From positions 1 to 64,000 of the forward strand of contig NZ_BMUI01000008.1 of NCBI RefSeq assembly GCF_014650115.1: DNA of 64,000 bases, read 5' to 3'. The stretch's first letter is position 1. Each line of letters begins with the position of its first letter. Below the pieces are notes generated by a model. It had not been told where the DNA came from. It saw only the letters and a list, made by a program, of their open reading frames with translations, and did not search any database. The stretch is from Streptomyces olivaceoviridis. Lineage in GTDB: Bacteria > Actinomycetota > Actinomycetes > Streptomycetales > Streptomycetaceae. Shown here piece by piece: positions 1 to 10,337 of the stretch. Made by a program: the position numbers and the translations under genes.

Positions 1-725
<725 letters not shown>

Positions 726-756
726 ACGCCCGGCGCCGAGGAAAGGACGCGTCACC

Positions 757-2121
757 ATGCCGAAGACCATCACCCCCCGACCGCGCACCGCGGCCGGGCC
801 CGACGGGCCACTGGCCTCGTTGGGCGGGCTGCTGCGCGACTGGCTGCCGAGGCAACGCTGGTTCGCGGGCAAGGACCGGCCGGTCACCGATCTGTCGGTG
901 CTGTCCGTGACGGAGCTGTTCCCGGGGTGTCTGCACCTGCTGGTGCACGCCTCCCACGTGCCGGTGCCCACTCCCGGCGGCACTCCCCCGCCCGGCGACT
1001 GCTACCAGCTGCTGCTGGGCCTGCGCCGGCACCTCGCCCCGCGGCTGGAACGGGCGTTCATCGGGCGTGCGGTGGACGGCCCGCTGGCCGGGCTCGCGGT
1101 GTACGACGCCCTGCACGACCCGCGCTCGGCCCATCTGCTGCTGGAGCGGCTGCGGCAGCCCGGCACGGTGGGCCCGCTGCGGTTCGAGACGGACCCGGCC
1201 GCCCGGGTGCCCGGCGGTCTGCCGCCGCGGCTGCTGGACGCCGAGCAGTCCAACTCCTCGATCGTGTACGGCGACGCGTACATCCTGAAGCTGTTCCGCC
1301 GGATCCAGCCGGGCGTCAACCCGGACCTGGAGGTGCCGGCGGCGCTGACCGCGCAGGGCTGCACCCGGGTGCCCGCGCCGGTGGCCTGGTTCACCACGAC
1401 CGCCCCGCGCCCGGCCACCCTCGGGGTGCTGCAACCGTTCCTGCCGGACGCCACCGACGGCTGGACGCTGGCGCTGCGCGCGCTCGCCGCGGGCGACCAC
1501 TTCACCACCGAGGCCCGCGCACTGGGCCGGGCCATGGCCGAGGTGCACCTGGCGCTGGCCGAGGCCTTCCCGCCGGCCGGGCCGGGCGAGAACGGCCGTA
1601 CGGCCGAGGCGATGTGCGCGCGGCTCGACGCCGCCGCGCACGCCGTCCCCGGGCTGCTGCCCTACGTGCCCGGCCTGAAGGCCGCGTTCGGGGCGCTGGC
1701 CACGTGCGACACCGGGCCGCCCGCCCAGCGCATCCACGGCGATCTGCACCTCGGGCAGGTGCTGCGGGCCGGCCGCGACTGGTTCGTCATCGACTTCGAG
1801 GGCGAGCCGTCCCGTCCGCTCGCCGAGCGGCGGGCCCCGCAGTCCCCGGTGCGGGACGTCGCCGGGATGCTCCGCTCCTTCGACTACGCGGCCCGGCAGC
1901 GCCGCCCCTGGCGACCCGAGTGGGCGCGCCGCTGCCGGGAGGCGTTCTGCGCGGGCTACGCGGCCCGCGCCGGCTGGGACCCACGCAAGAAGCACGCGCT
2001 GCTGCGCGCGCACGAGACGGACAGGGCGGTCTACGAGGTGCTGTACGAGGCGAGACACCGGCCCGACTGGCTGCCGGTACCGATGGCGGCGATCAAACGG
2101 CTCGCCGTGTGGGGAGGCTGA
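757..2121 (+). CDS. mak: Maltokinase
   Basis: A 454-residue ATP-dependent maltose kinase (Mak/Pep2) making maltose 1-phosphate, the donor used by GlgE. The fold is aminoglycoside-phosphotransferase-like: an ATP-binding lysine lies in YILKLFRR (about residue 176), the catalytic loop is HGDLHLGQ (about residue 327) and the metal-binding DFEGEP follows (about residue 346). I chose the ATG at 757 because it has a purine-rich ribosome site (GAGGAAAGGA) and matches the usual MPK/MSE-type beginning; the reading frame is open back to 610 but that stretch overlaps treS and has no family similarity. It sits 31 bases after treS and 3 bases before glgB, so the three are probably one operon. In some actinobacteria treS and mak are fused; here they are separate. 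Confidence 0.93.
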   Translation: MPKTITPRPRTAAGPDGPLASLGGLLRDWLPRQRWFAGKDRPVTDLSVLSVTELFPGCLHLLVHASHVPVPTPGGTPPPGDCYQLLLGLRRHLAPRLERAFIGRAVDGPLAGLAVYDALHDPRSAHLLLERLRQPGTVGPLRFETDPAARVPGGLPPRLLDAEQSNSSIVYGDAYILKLFRRIQPGVNPDLEVPAALTAQGCTRVPAPVAWFTTTAPRPATLGVLQPFLPDATDGWTLALRALAAGDHFTTEARALGRAMAEVHLALAEAFPPAGPGENGRTAEAMCARLDAAAHAVPGLLPYVPGLKAAFGALATCDTGPPAQRIHGDLHLGQVLRAGRDWFVIDFEGEPSRPLAERRAPQSPVRDVAGMLRSFDYAARQRRPWRPEWARRCREAFCAGYAARAGWDPRKKHALLRAHETDRAVYEVLYEARHRPDWLPVPMAAIKRLAVWGG

Positions 2122-2124
2122 CCC

Positions 2125-4326
2125 ATGGCACTGAAGGACACCACGCGCCCCGAGGCCGCCGGGCCCAGGCCCCCCGCGGCCGTGGCCCTGGACCCCGCCG
2201 ACCGCGGCCGGCTGCTGGCCGGCGCGCACCACGATCCGCACGCCCTGCTGGGCGCCCACCCGATGCCGGGCGGCACGCTGTTCCGGGCGCTGCGCCCGAA
2301 CGCGCGGGCGGTGAGCGTCGTGATCGACGGCACGCCGACCGAACTGCGGTCGGAGGGCGACGGTCTGTTCGCCGCCGTCCTGCCCTGCGCGCAGGTCCCG
2401 TCGTACACGCTGCTGGTGGCGTACGACGACACCGAGCAGGAGGTGCACGACCCGTACCGCTTCCTGCCCGCCCTCGGCGAACTGGACCTGCACCTGATCC
2501 GGGAGGGCCGGCACGAGCAGCTGTGGCGGGCGCTCGGGGCCGAGCCGATGGTCCACCAGGGCGTGGCCGGCACCCGCTTCACCGTGTGGGCGCCGAATGC
2601 CCAGGGGGTGCGGGTGGCCGGGGACTTCACGTACTGGGACGGCACGCAGTACCCCATGCGGTCGCTCGGCGCGTCCGGGGTGTGGGAGCTGTTCCTGCCC
2701 GGGATCGGCGAGGGCACCCGGTACAAGTTCGAGATCACCTCGCGGTACGGGCACCGGTTCCTGAAGGCGGACCCGATGGCGCGGGGCACGGAGGTCCCGC
2801 CGGACACGGCGTCCGTCGTGACGTCCTCGCACTACGAGTGGGGTGACGCGCGGTGGATGGCGCACCGCGGTGACCTCCCCGTTCACCAGGCGCCGTTCTC
2901 GGTGTACGAGGTGCACCTGCCGTCGTGGCGGCCGGGTCTGAATTACCGCCAGCTCGCGCAGGAGCTCCCGTCGTACGTCACGGAGATGGGCTTCACGCAT
3001 GTGGAGCTGATGCCGGTGGCCGGGTACCCGTTCAGCGGGTCCTGGGGCTATCAGGTCACCTCCTACTACGCGCCCACGCCCCGGCTCGGCTCCCCGGACG
3101 ACTTCCGGTACTTCGTGGACGCCTGTCACCGGGCCGGTCTCGGCGTGATCATGGACTGGGTGCCGGCGCACTTCCCCAAGGACGACTGGGCGCTGGCCCG
3201 GTTCGACGGGGACCCGCTGTACGAGCCCGGGAACGCGTTGCGGGCGGAGCACCCGGACTGGGGGACGTACGAGTTCGACTACGGCCGCACCGAGGTGCGC
3301 AACTTCCTCGTCGCCAACGCGGTGTACTGGTGCGAGGAGTTCCACATCGACGGGCTCCGCGTGGACGCCGTCGCCTCGATGCTCTACCTGGACTACTCGC
3401 GGGACTCCGGGCAGTGGGAGCCCAATGTGTTCGGCGGCCGGGAGGACCTGGACGCCGTGGCCTTCCTCCAGGAGATGAACGCCACCGTGTACCGGCGCTG
3501 CCCGGGCGTGGTGACCATCGCCGAGGAGTCCACCGCGTGGGACGGCGTGACCCGGCCGACGGACGGCGGCGGCCTCGGGTTCGGGCTGAAGTGGAACATG
3601 GGCTGGATGCACGACTCTCTGGAGTACATCCAGAAGGAGCCGGTGCACCGCAAGTACCACCACAACGAGATGACCTTCTCGATGGTGTACGCCTACAGCG
3701 AGAACTACGTCCTGCCCATCTCCCACGACGAGGTGGTCCACGGCAAGCAGGCGCTGGTGTCGAAGATGCCCGGCGACTGGTGGCAGCGGCGCGCCAACCA
3801 CCGGGCCTACCTCGGCTTCATGTGGGCCCACCCCGGCAAACAGCTGTTGTTCATGGGGCAGGAGTTCGCCCAGGGGGCGGAGTGGTCGCACACCCACGGC
3901 CCCGAGTGGTGGCTGCTCTCCGACGACTACCACTCCGCCGGCGACCACCGGGGCGTCCAGGCCCTGGTGCGGGACCTCAACACGGTGTACCGGGCGACGT
4001 CGGCGCTGTGGCAGCGGGACACCGACCCGGGCGGCTTCCGGTGGGTGCTGTGCGACGCGGCGGACGACAACGTACTGGCGTTCCTGCGCTTCGCCGCCGA
4101 CGGCGGCCCGCTGCTGGCGGTGTCGAACTTCTCCCCGGTCGTCCGGCACGACTACCGCCTGTGGGTCCCCGACGGGTTCCCCGCCTGGCGCGAGGAGCTG
4201 AACACCGACGACACCCGGTACGGCGGCAGCGGCGTGCGCACCGAGGGGCCCGTCAAGCCCGAGGAGGGGTTCCTGAGGCTGACGCTGCCCCCGCTCGCCA
4301 CCGTCTGGCTGACGCCGGAGGACTGA
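2125..4326 (+). CDS. glgB: 1,4-alpha-glucan branching enzyme
   Basis: A 733-residue GH13 branching enzyme that introduces alpha-1,6 branches into the linear alpha-1,4-glucan. The layout is an N-terminal extension and CBM48 (through about residue 220), the catalytic barrel, and a C-terminal beta domain. The expected catalytic residues are visible: Asp414 in GLRVDAV, Glu467 in TIAEEST and Asp535 in ISHDEVVHGK. The ATG follows the maltokinase stop by only 3 bases with GGGGAGG at the end of mak as ribosome site, indicating translational linkage. With treS and mak this is the GlgE-type glycogen route; glgE itself is not in the window and would be expected upstream of treS. Length and motifs are normal. 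Confidence 0.96.
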   Translation: MALKDTTRPEAAGPRPPAAVALDPADRGRLLAGAHHDPHALLGAHPMPGGTLFRALRPNARAVSVVIDGTPTELRSEGDGLFAAVLPCAQVPSYTLLVAYDDTEQEVHDPYRFLPALGELDLHLIREGRHEQLWRALGAEPMVHQGVAGTRFTVWAPNAQGVRVAGDFTYWDGTQYPMRSLGASGVWELFLPGIGEGTRYKFEITSRYGHRFLKADPMARGTEVPPDTASVVTSSHYEWGDARWMAHRGDLPVHQAPFSVYEVHLPSWRPGLNYRQLAQELPSYVTEMGFTHVELMPVAGYPFSGSWGYQVTSYYAPTPRLGSPDDFRYFVDACHRAGLGVIMDWVPAHFPKDDWALARFDGDPLYEPGNALRAEHPDWGTYEFDYGRTEVRNFLVANAVYWCEEFHIDGLRVDAVASMLYLDYSRDSGQWEPNVFGGREDLDAVAFLQEMNATVYRRCPGVVTIAEESTAWDGVTRPTDGGGLGFGLKWNMGWMHDSLEYIQKEPVHRKYHHNEMTFSMVYAYSENYVLPISHDEVVHGKQALVSKMPGDWWQRRANHRAYLGFMWAHPGKQLLFMGQEFAQGAEWSHTHGPEWWLLSDDYHSAGDHRGVQALVRDLNTVYRATSALWQRDTDPGGFRWVLCDAADDNVLAFLRFAADGGPLLAVSNFSPVVRHDYRLWVPDGFPAWREELNTDDTRYGGSGVRTEGPVKPEEGFLRLTLPPLATVWLTPED

Positions 4327-4418
4327 AAGCCGCAGGTGTCGGCGGCCGTGCGAGGGGCAGTCGGGGTCGTACAGACAGCGACTGCCCCCCGTGGCACGGA
4401 CAGAAGGGCGGCACCCAG

Positions 4419-5507
4419 GTGCGCACCGTCGGAGTGGAGGAGGAACTCCTTCTGGTCGATCCGGACAGCGGCGACCCGAAGGCACTGGCGGCGGCCGTCC
4501 TCGCACGGGCCGCCCAGGACGATCCCGGACAGGACGTCTTCGAGAAGGAGCTGTTCGGGCAGATGCTGGAGTTCGCCACGCATCCGCAGTCGGACATGGC
4601 GGCCCTGGGCGACGAGATCGTCCGCTGCCGCAAGGAGGCCGCCCGGCACGCCGGGCAGATCGGCTGCGGGGTCGCCGCGCTGGCCACCTCGCCGCTGCCG
4701 GTCAGTCCCGCCCTCAGCGTGAACGACCGGTACCAGTGGCTGGCCGAGCGGTTCGGGATACCGACCTGGGAGCAGTTGGTCTGCGGCTGCCACGTCCATG
4801 TGTCGGTGGAGTCCGACGAGGAGGGCGTCGCGGTCCTCGACCGGCTCCGTCCGTGGCTGCCGGTGCTGCGGGCGATCAGCGCGAACTCCCCGTTCTGGCA
4901 AGGCCGGCCCACCGGTTACGCCAGCTACCGCAGCCGGGTGTGGAACCGGTGGCCGTCGGCCGGGCCGACCGAGGCGTTCGGGTCCGCCGAGCGGTACCAC
5001 CGCAGGGTGGCCGACATGGTTGCCACCGGCGTGATCCTCGACGAGGCCATGGCCTACTTCGACGCACGGCTGTCGGCCCGCTACCCGACGGTGGAGATCC
5101 GGGTGGCGGACGTGTGCCTGTGCGCGGAGACCGCCGTACTGATCGCGACGCTCTGCCGTGCCCTCGTGGAGACGGCCGCCCGGGAGTGGCGGGCGGGCCG
5201 GCCGGCTCCCGACCCCGGCGTGAGCCTGCTCCGGCTGGCCGACTGGCAGGCCGCCCGGTACGGCCTGGAGGAGGATCTGCTCGACCCGGTGACCATGCGG
5301 CCCCGGCGCGCGCCCCGGGTGCTGCGCTCCTTGCTGGAGTACACGGGGGACGCGCTCACCGAGAGCGGCGACGCGGCCCGTGCCGAGCAGTCCGTCGAGG
5401 AGCTGCTGCGCACGGGCAACGGCGCACGGGAGCAGCGCAGGCTGCTGGAGCACACCGGCAGCCTGCGGGACGTCGTCACCGACTGCGTGCGGCGCACACA
5501 GGGCTGA
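4419..5507 (+). CDS. GCS2-type glutamate--cysteine ligase / carboxylate-amine ligase
   Basis: A 362-residue member of the YbdK/GCS2 ATP-dependent carboxylate-amine ligase family. It begins with the typical VGVEEELLLVD and holds GCHVHVSV in the middle, both conserved nucleotide and metal-binding segments of this fold. I start at GTG 4419, which gives the family's normal beginning (VRTVGVEEE) and has AGAAGGG upstream; the frame is open far upstream through glgB but without similarity. Family members are named weak glutamate--cysteine ligases, yet in actinobacteria the natural substrates of most are unproven, so the exact amide formed should be treated as unknown. The 92-base gap after glgB leaves open whether it belongs to that operon. 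Confidence 0.88.
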   Translation: MRTVGVEEELLLVDPDSGDPKALAAAVLARAAQDDPGQDVFEKELFGQMLEFATHPQSDMAALGDEIVRCRKEAARHAGQIGCGVAALATSPLPVSPALSVNDRYQWLAERFGIPTWEQLVCGCHVHVSVESDEEGVAVLDRLRPWLPVLRAISANSPFWQGRPTGYASYRSRVWNRWPSAGPTEAFGSAERYHRRVADMVATGVILDEAMAYFDARLSARYPTVEIRVADVCLCAETAVLIATLCRALVETAAREWRAGRPAPDPGVSLLRLADWQAARYGLEEDLLDPVTMRPRRAPRVLRSLLEYTGDALTESGDAARAEQSVEELLRTGNGAREQRRLLEHTGSLRDVVTDCVRRTQG

Positions 5508-5516
5508 GCGGGCCGC

Positions 5517-5750
5517 TCAGAGGATCAGTACCAGGGCGTACACCAGGAAGAAGGCCGCGATCAGCACGACCAGCAGCAGGATCAGGGTCAGCGGCGCCTT
5601 GGCCCAGCCCCTGCGCTGGGCGTGCGGCTCGCGGGGGCCGGCCTCGGGCATGCTGCTCTCGGCCGGCGGGGTCTCGCCGGGCGGAACTCCCCCACCTGGT
5701 TCCAGACCGGTCGTGCGCTCGGGTTCCGGATCGGGGTTCACATGACTCAT
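5517..5750 (-). CDS. Small single-pass membrane protein, DUF6480 type
   Basis: A 77-residue protein with a Pro/Gly/Glu-rich N-terminus (GLEPGGGVPPGETPPAES, about residues 15-32) and one C-terminal membrane helix, rich in Leu, Val, Ile and Ala, from about residue 53 to the end. This architecture matches the streptomycete DUF6480 family as I recall it; the function is unknown. I use the ATG at 5750 (MSHVNPDP) rather than the upstream in-frame ATG at 5783 because the family begins with an M-x-x-x-NPDP segment. It is convergent with the ligase gene, whose stop is 9 bases away. The C-tail topology suggests a cytoplasmic acidic N-terminus anchored to the membrane. Confidence 0.7.
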   Translation of the reverse strand: MSHVNPDPEPERTTGLEPGGGVPPGETPPAESSMPEAGPREPHAQRRGWAKAPLTLILLLVVLIAAFFLVYALVLIL

Positions 5751-5899
5751 GTGTCCCGAGTCCCCAGGACACGCCGACATCATCAGCCGATCACGACTTC
5801 CACGTTCCCCTCACCGAACGCGCTTGCCTGGGCTACATTCGAGCACCGCCGACACCGAGCCGAACGGCGGTGTGACCCTCCGTACACCAGGAGCAGCGC

Positions 5900-7798
5900 A
5901 TGCGGAACCTCGCCCCCGGTCCCGCCGTCGCCCCGCCGCTCACCGGCGGCCTCGCCGACAGCGTGTTCACCACGGCGGAACGGGATCCGGCGCTGCCGGT
6001 CCTCGCGCGCCGGGCCGGTCCCGCCGCCGCGGGATGGCAGGAGCTGACGGCGGTCGAGGTGCGGGACGAGGTGGTCGGCCTGGCCAAGGGCCTGATCGCC
6101 GCCGGGATCTCGCCCGGCCACCGGGTGGCCCTGATGGCCCGCACCCGCTACGAGTGGACGGTGCTCGCGCACGCGCTGTGGGCGGTGGGCGCGGAGATCG
6201 TGCCGGTCCATCCGGCTTCCGCACGGGACCAGGTGGAGTGGATCCTGCGCGACGCGGGCTGTGTGGCCGTGGTCGTGGAGGACGAGCAGGGCGCCATGAC
6301 CGTCGGCACCGTGTGCACCCGGCTGCCGCGGCTGCGGCACGTCTGGCAGCTCGACGCGGGCGCCCTGGCGGACCTCGTGGAGCGGGGCACGGCCGTCCCG
6401 TACACCACGGTGGAGTCGCTGCGCCGGATCGTGCTGCCGGACTCCACGGCGGCCGTCGTCTACACCTCCGGCACCTCGGGGCGCCCGATGGGCTGCGCGC
6501 TCAGCCACCGCGGTCTGGCCTACCCCTGCGACACGCTGCTGGCCGGCTGGGCGCACACCGCCGCACCCCCGGGCGAACAGCCGTCCGTGCTGGCGTTCCT
6601 GCCGTTCTCCCACGTCTACGGCATCATGATCATGCTGATGTGTGTGCGCGGCGGGGCCCTGATGGCGCACGAGCCGGAGCTGACCGGGCCGGCCCTGTCG
6701 GCGGCCCTGAGCACGTTCCGGCCGACGTACCTGTACGGCGTGCCGTCGGTGTTCGAGAAGCTCTACAAGACGTTCCTGCGCACCGCCCGGCAGGCGGGCC
6801 GGGGCGCCCTGTTCGAGCGGGCCGCGCAGACCGCGCGGGACTTCGCCGCCGCGGAGGAGCGCCGGCGGCTGGGCACCGGGCCGGGCCCCGGGCTCGAACT
6901 GAAGCTGCAACACGCCCTGTACGAGCGGACGGTGTACCGCAGGCTGCGGGCCGCGCTGGGCGGCCGGGTGGTGCGCGGGACCTCCGGCGGCAGCGCGCTC
7001 GACCGCGAACTGTGCCTGTTCTACGCGGGCATCGGGGTGTACCTCCACGACGGGTACGGGCTCACCGAGGCCTCCGGCGGGATCACCATGCAGCCGCTCG
7101 GCCGGGAGAAGTCCGGGACCGTGGGCCTGCCGCTGCCCGGCACCGAGATCCAGGTGGCCGACGACGGGGAGATCCTGGTGCGCGGCCCGTCGGTGTTCCA
7201 GGGCTACATCAGCGACGAGCACGCGACGCGGGCCGCGCTGCGCGGCGGCTGGCTGGCCACCGGGGACATCGGCCGGCTGGATTCCGAGGGCCATCTGACG
7301 ATCACCGGGCGCAAGAAGGACATCATCGTCACCAGCGGCGGCAAGAGCGTGGCCCCGGCCCCGCTGGAGCAGCGGCTGCGGATGCACCCGCTGGTCCACC
7401 AGGCGGTGGTGATCGGCGACGACCGGCCCTGTGTCGGTGCCCTGATCACCCTGGACCCGGAGTTCCTCGCGGACTGGCGGGCCGCCCTGGCGTTGCAGGG
7501 CGACGCCCGGGGACGGGAGGCCCGGGAGGAGAACGCGCTGCGGGAGGAGATCGCGCGGGCGGTGGCCTCCGCCAACAGTGCGGTGTCCCGTGCGGAGTCG
7601 ATCAGGGTCTACCGTGTCCTCCAGGAACCCTTCGCACCGGACAACGGACTGCTGACGCCGTCCATGAAGCTGCGCCGGGACGCCGTCGTGCGGCACTACG
7701 CGGCCGAGATCGAGGCGATGTACGAGGCGCGCTCCCGGTCGCGTCCGGGTCCGCCGGAGCCGGCCGAGTGGGACGAGCCGGACGATGTCTTCCGCTGA
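5900..7798 (+). CDS. Long-chain fatty acid--CoA ligase (AMP-forming)
   Basis: A 632-residue member of the acyl-adenylate/CoA-ligase superfamily, FadD15-like long-chain type. It shows the phosphate loop YTSGTSGRPMG (about residue 188), the adenine-binding DGYGLTEASGG (about residue 384), TGDIG (about residue 454) and the hinge and lid GRKKDIIVTSGGK. It should activate fatty acids to acyl-CoA through acyl-AMP at the cytoplasmic face. The ATG at 5900 has CAGGAGC 6 bases upstream. The 149-base upstream region separates it from the divergent DUF6480 gene. The protein ends in a short acidic tail; length is normal for actinobacterial long-chain ligases. Chain-length preference cannot be read from sequence. 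Confidence 0.92.
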   Translation: MRNLAPGPAVAPPLTGGLADSVFTTAERDPALPVLARRAGPAAAGWQELTAVEVRDEVVGLAKGLIAAGISPGHRVALMARTRYEWTVLAHALWAVGAEIVPVHPASARDQVEWILRDAGCVAVVVEDEQGAMTVGTVCTRLPRLRHVWQLDAGALADLVERGTAVPYTTVESLRRIVLPDSTAAVVYTSGTSGRPMGCALSHRGLAYPCDTLLAGWAHTAAPPGEQPSVLAFLPFSHVYGIMIMLMCVRGGALMAHEPELTGPALSAALSTFRPTYLYGVPSVFEKLYKTFLRTARQAGRGALFERAAQTARDFAAAEERRRLGTGPGPGLELKLQHALYERTVYRRLRAALGGRVVRGTSGGSALDRELCLFYAGIGVYLHDGYGLTEASGGITMQPLGREKSGTVGLPLPGTEIQVADDGEILVRGPSVFQGYISDEHATRAALRGGWLATGDIGRLDSEGHLTITGRKKDIIVTSGGKSVAPAPLEQRLRMHPLVHQAVVIGDDRPCVGALITLDPEFLADWRAALALQGDARGREAREENALREEIARAVASANSAVSRAESIRVYRVLQEPFAPDNGLLTPSMKLRRDAVVRHYAAEIEAMYEARSRSRPGPPEPAEWDEPDDVFR

Positions 7799-7961
7799 CG
7801 AGGGCCGCGGAGGTACGGCGTACGGGCGGCGGGTCCGAGGGGAGACGGATAGCCTGCGCGGCTGGGGGAACCCGCAGCGCATCGAGAGATCAGCAACGAC
7901 GACCGTTCCGGTCGGAAGGGGCCGAGCCGGCCGCTTCCGGGCCGGGGCCAGGGAATGCGAG

Positions 7962-8396
7962 ATGGTGACGGAGCCGCGCTGGGACGACACACCACCCTCG
8001 GAGGAGAGGTACGAGCGTACGTTCTCCTTCCCCGGGGAGCTGCGCAACGTCACGGGGGCGCGGCTCGCGGCGGAGGAGTTCCTGTGCTCCCTCGCCCGGG
8101 ACGCGCCGCCGGGCGCGCACGAGTACTGGGACGACATCCTGCTGGTCGTGACCGAACTGGCCGCGAACGCGATCCAGTACGCGCCCGGTCCGTTCGACCT
8201 GCGGATGCGCCGCACGTTCGACGGGGTGCACGTGACGATGCGGGACACCAGCACGACCAAGCCGGAGCCGAGGCCGTTCCACCCGCGCACGGGCGGCGGC
8301 GGCATCGGCTGGCACCTGGTGCACACGCTGTGCACCCAGGTCAGTGTGGTCGTGCACGACCGCGGCAAGGACATCCACGCGTTCCTGCCCTGGTGA
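7962..8396 (+). CDS. ATP-binding regulator (HATPase_c_2, anti-sigma/RsbW-like)
   Basis: A 144-residue stand-alone GHKL ATPase domain. The N box is VVTELAANAIQYAPG (about residues 63-77) and the G2-like loop GGGGIGWHLVHTL follows near residue 110. Streptomycetes hold dozens of such proteins; those studied act as anti-sigma factor kinases or as partners of anti-anti-sigma proteins. I chose ATG 7962, which gives a normal length and has CAGGGAATG upstream; the frame is open back into the preceding ligase gene but those codons have no similarity. No sigma or STAS gene adjoins it, although a SigB/F/G-type sigma lies about 4 kb downstream. The partner is unknown. Confidence 0.82.
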   Translation: MVTEPRWDDTPPSEERYERTFSFPGELRNVTGARLAAEEFLCSLARDAPPGAHEYWDDILLVVTELAANAIQYAPGPFDLRMRRTFDGVHVTMRDTSTTKPEPRPFHPRTGGGGIGWHLVHTLCTQVSVVVHDRGKDIHAFLPW

Positions 8397-8592
8397 CAGG
8401 TGTTCGACGTGTAGGTGTGCGCCAGCCGGTTACTCCACGTCCCAGTGGGGGCATGCTGGTTCCCACGCGTTCGTCTGCCTGCCGCACCCGGCTCGCGGAA
8501 CGGCTGGACGCACGGTGGGATCGGAGTTGGCGCAGAGCGATCCGGGGCATGCGAACGGCGTCGAGTCGGACCGCCCGGAGCCGCAGAAAGGG

Positions 8593-9969
8593 ATGAACAC
8601 CGTGACACGACCCAGGATCCTGGTGGTTGGCGCAGGTTTCGCCGGAGTCGACTGCGTCCGCCGCCTGGAGCGGAAACTCGCCCCGGACGAGGCCGACGTC
8701 ACCCTGGTGACGCCGTTCGCCTACCAGCTCTATCTGCCGCTGCTGCCCCAGGTCGCCTCCGGCGTGCTCACGCCGCAGTCGATCGCCCTGTCCTTGCGCC
8801 GCAGCCGGAAGTACCGCACCCGGATCATCCCCGGCGGTGCGATCGGGGTGGACCTGAAGGCCAAGGTGTGCGTCATCCGCACCATCACCGACAAGATCGT
8901 CAACGAGCGCTACGACTACATCGTGCTGGCACCGGGCAGCGTGACCCGCACCTTCGACATCCCGGGCCTGACCGAGCACGCCTTCGGGATGAAGACCCTC
9001 GCCGAGGCCGCCTACATCCGCGACCACGTCATCTCGCAGCTCGACCTGGCGGACGCCAGCGACGACCCGGCCGAGCGGGCCGCGCGCCTGCAGTTCGTGG
9101 TGGTCGGCGGCGGCTACGCGGGCACCGAGACCGCGGCCTGCCTCCAGCGGCTGACGCACGCGGCCGTGCAGCGCTACCCGCGGCTGGACCCGGGCCTGAT
9201 CAAGTGGCACCTGATCGACATCGCGCCCAAGCTGATGCCCGAGTTGGGCGACAAGCTCGGCCGCAGCGCCCAGGAGATCCTCGGGCGGCGCGGCATCGAG
9301 GTCTCGCTGGGCGTGTCGATCGAGAAGGCCGGCCCGGAGGAGGTGACCTTCACCGACGGCCGGGTGGTGCCGACGCACACCCTCATCTGGACGGCCGGGG
9401 TGGTCGCCAGCCCGCTCATCGCCACGCTCGGCGCGGAGACGGTGAAGGGCCGGCTGGCGGTCACCGCCGAGATGTGCCTGCCGGGCCACGACGGGGTGTT
9501 CGCGCTCGGCGACTCGGCGGCCGTGCCGGACCTGGCCAAGGGCCAGGAGGGCGCGGTCTGCCCGCCCACCGCGCAGCACGCCATGCGGCAGGGCAGGAAG
9601 GTCGCCGACAACGTCATCGCGACGCTGCGCGGGCAGCAGATGCAGCCGTACGTCCACAAGGACCTGGGCCTCGTCGTCGACCTCGGCGGCAAGGACGCGG
9701 TGTCCAAGCCGCTGGGGATCGAGCTGCGCGGGGTTCCCGCGCAGGTGGTGGCCCGCGGCTACCACTGGTCGGCGCTGCGCACCAACGTCGCCAAGGCCCG
9801 GGTGATGACCAACTGGCTGCTGAACGCGGTCGCGGGCGACGATTTCGTCCGCACCGGCTTCCAGGCCCGCAAGCCCGCCCGGCTGAAGGACTTCGAGTTC
9901 ACCGACTCCTACCTGACGCCGGACGAGGTCCGGGCCCGGGTGGAGGGCGCGGGCATCGACCATCCGTGA
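8593..9969 (+). CDS. ndh: Type II NADH dehydrogenase (NAD(P)/FAD oxidoreductase)
   Basis: A 458-residue non-proton-pumping NADH:quinone oxidoreductase of the NDH-2 family, which passes electrons from NADH to menaquinone at the membrane surface. It has the FAD-binding VVGAGFAGVDC at residues about 10-20, the NADH-binding VVGGGYAGTETA near residue 172, and the second FAD contact FALGDSAAVPD near residue 303. The C-terminal third is the amphipathic membrane-attachment part of the family. ATG 8593 follows GAAAGGG; a GTG at 8602 is an alternative. The 196-base upstream gap holds no clear Rex operator. A perfect hairpin lies 20 bases after the stop. The call is firm at family level. Confidence 0.9.
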   Translation: MNTVTRPRILVVGAGFAGVDCVRRLERKLAPDEADVTLVTPFAYQLYLPLLPQVASGVLTPQSIALSLRRSRKYRTRIIPGGAIGVDLKAKVCVIRTITDKIVNERYDYIVLAPGSVTRTFDIPGLTEHAFGMKTLAEAAYIRDHVISQLDLADASDDPAERAARLQFVVVGGGYAGTETAACLQRLTHAAVQRYPRLDPGLIKWHLIDIAPKLMPELGDKLGRSAQEILGRRGIEVSLGVSIEKAGPEEVTFTDGRVVPTHTLIWTAGVVASPLIATLGAETVKGRLAVTAEMCLPGHDGVFALGDSAAVPDLAKGQEGAVCPPTAQHAMRQGRKVADNVIATLRGQQMQPYVHKDLGLVVDLGGKDAVSKPLGIELRGVPAQVVARGYHWSALRTNVAKARVMTNWLLNAVAGDDFVRTGFQARKPARLKDFEFTDSYLTPDEVRARVEGAGIDHP

Positions 9970-9988
9970 GGTGACGTGGATCACTGAG

Positions 9989-10021
9989 GACCGCCGATCA
10001 TTGCACCGTGGATCGGCGGTC
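9989..10021 (+). terminator. Hairpin terminator after ndh
   Basis: A perfect 11-bp inverted repeat, GACCGCCGATC at 9989-9999 and GATCGGCGGTC at 10011-10021, with an 11-base loop. It starts 20 bases after the ndh stop. There is no U tract beyond TT, which is common for streptomycete terminators. It should isolate ndh from the DUF4287 gene. Confidence 0.75.
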
Positions 10022-10064
10022 TTCCCATGTGACCGCAGACGCCGCACGAAGGGGGCACCCCAGC

Positions 10065-10274
10065 ATGACCGAGAAGACCGTCAAGGGCCCGGCGAGCTAC
10101 TTCCCGTCGATCGAGAAGAGGTACGGCCGCCCGGTCGGCGAGTGGCAGGAGCTGATCCGCCGCTCGCCGCTGACGAAGCACATGGAGCTGGTCGGCTGGC
10201 TGAAGTCGGAGCACGGTATGGGGCATGGGCATGCCAACGCGCTGGTGGCCGCCACCCTGGCCGGAGAGAGGTGA
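10065..10274 (+). CDS. DUF4287 domain small protein
   Basis: A 69-residue protein consisting of one DUF4287 domain. The typical segments are the YFPSIEKRYGRP block near the N-terminus, WQELI, and the C-terminal GHGHANALV run. The family is widespread in bacteria, sometimes fused to DUF5655, and has no settled function. I use ATG 10065, preceded by GAAGGGGG, rather than the in-frame ATG at 10008, which lies inside the ndh terminator. The stop is followed after 63 bases by a membrane-protein gene in the same direction. Confidence 0.85.
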   Translation: MTEKTVKGPASYFPSIEKRYGRPVGEWQELIRRSPLTKHMELVGWLKSEHGMGHGHANALVAATLAGER

Positions 10275-10337
10275 GCCGGGGCCGCGTGCGATGCTGGGGC
10301 GGAGATCGATTACCGGCACGGGAGAGAGCGCGGCGGC

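Noticed and set aside
8397..8592. Rex-type operator before ndh
   Set aside because: No TTGTGAA-type inverted repeat can be found in the gap.
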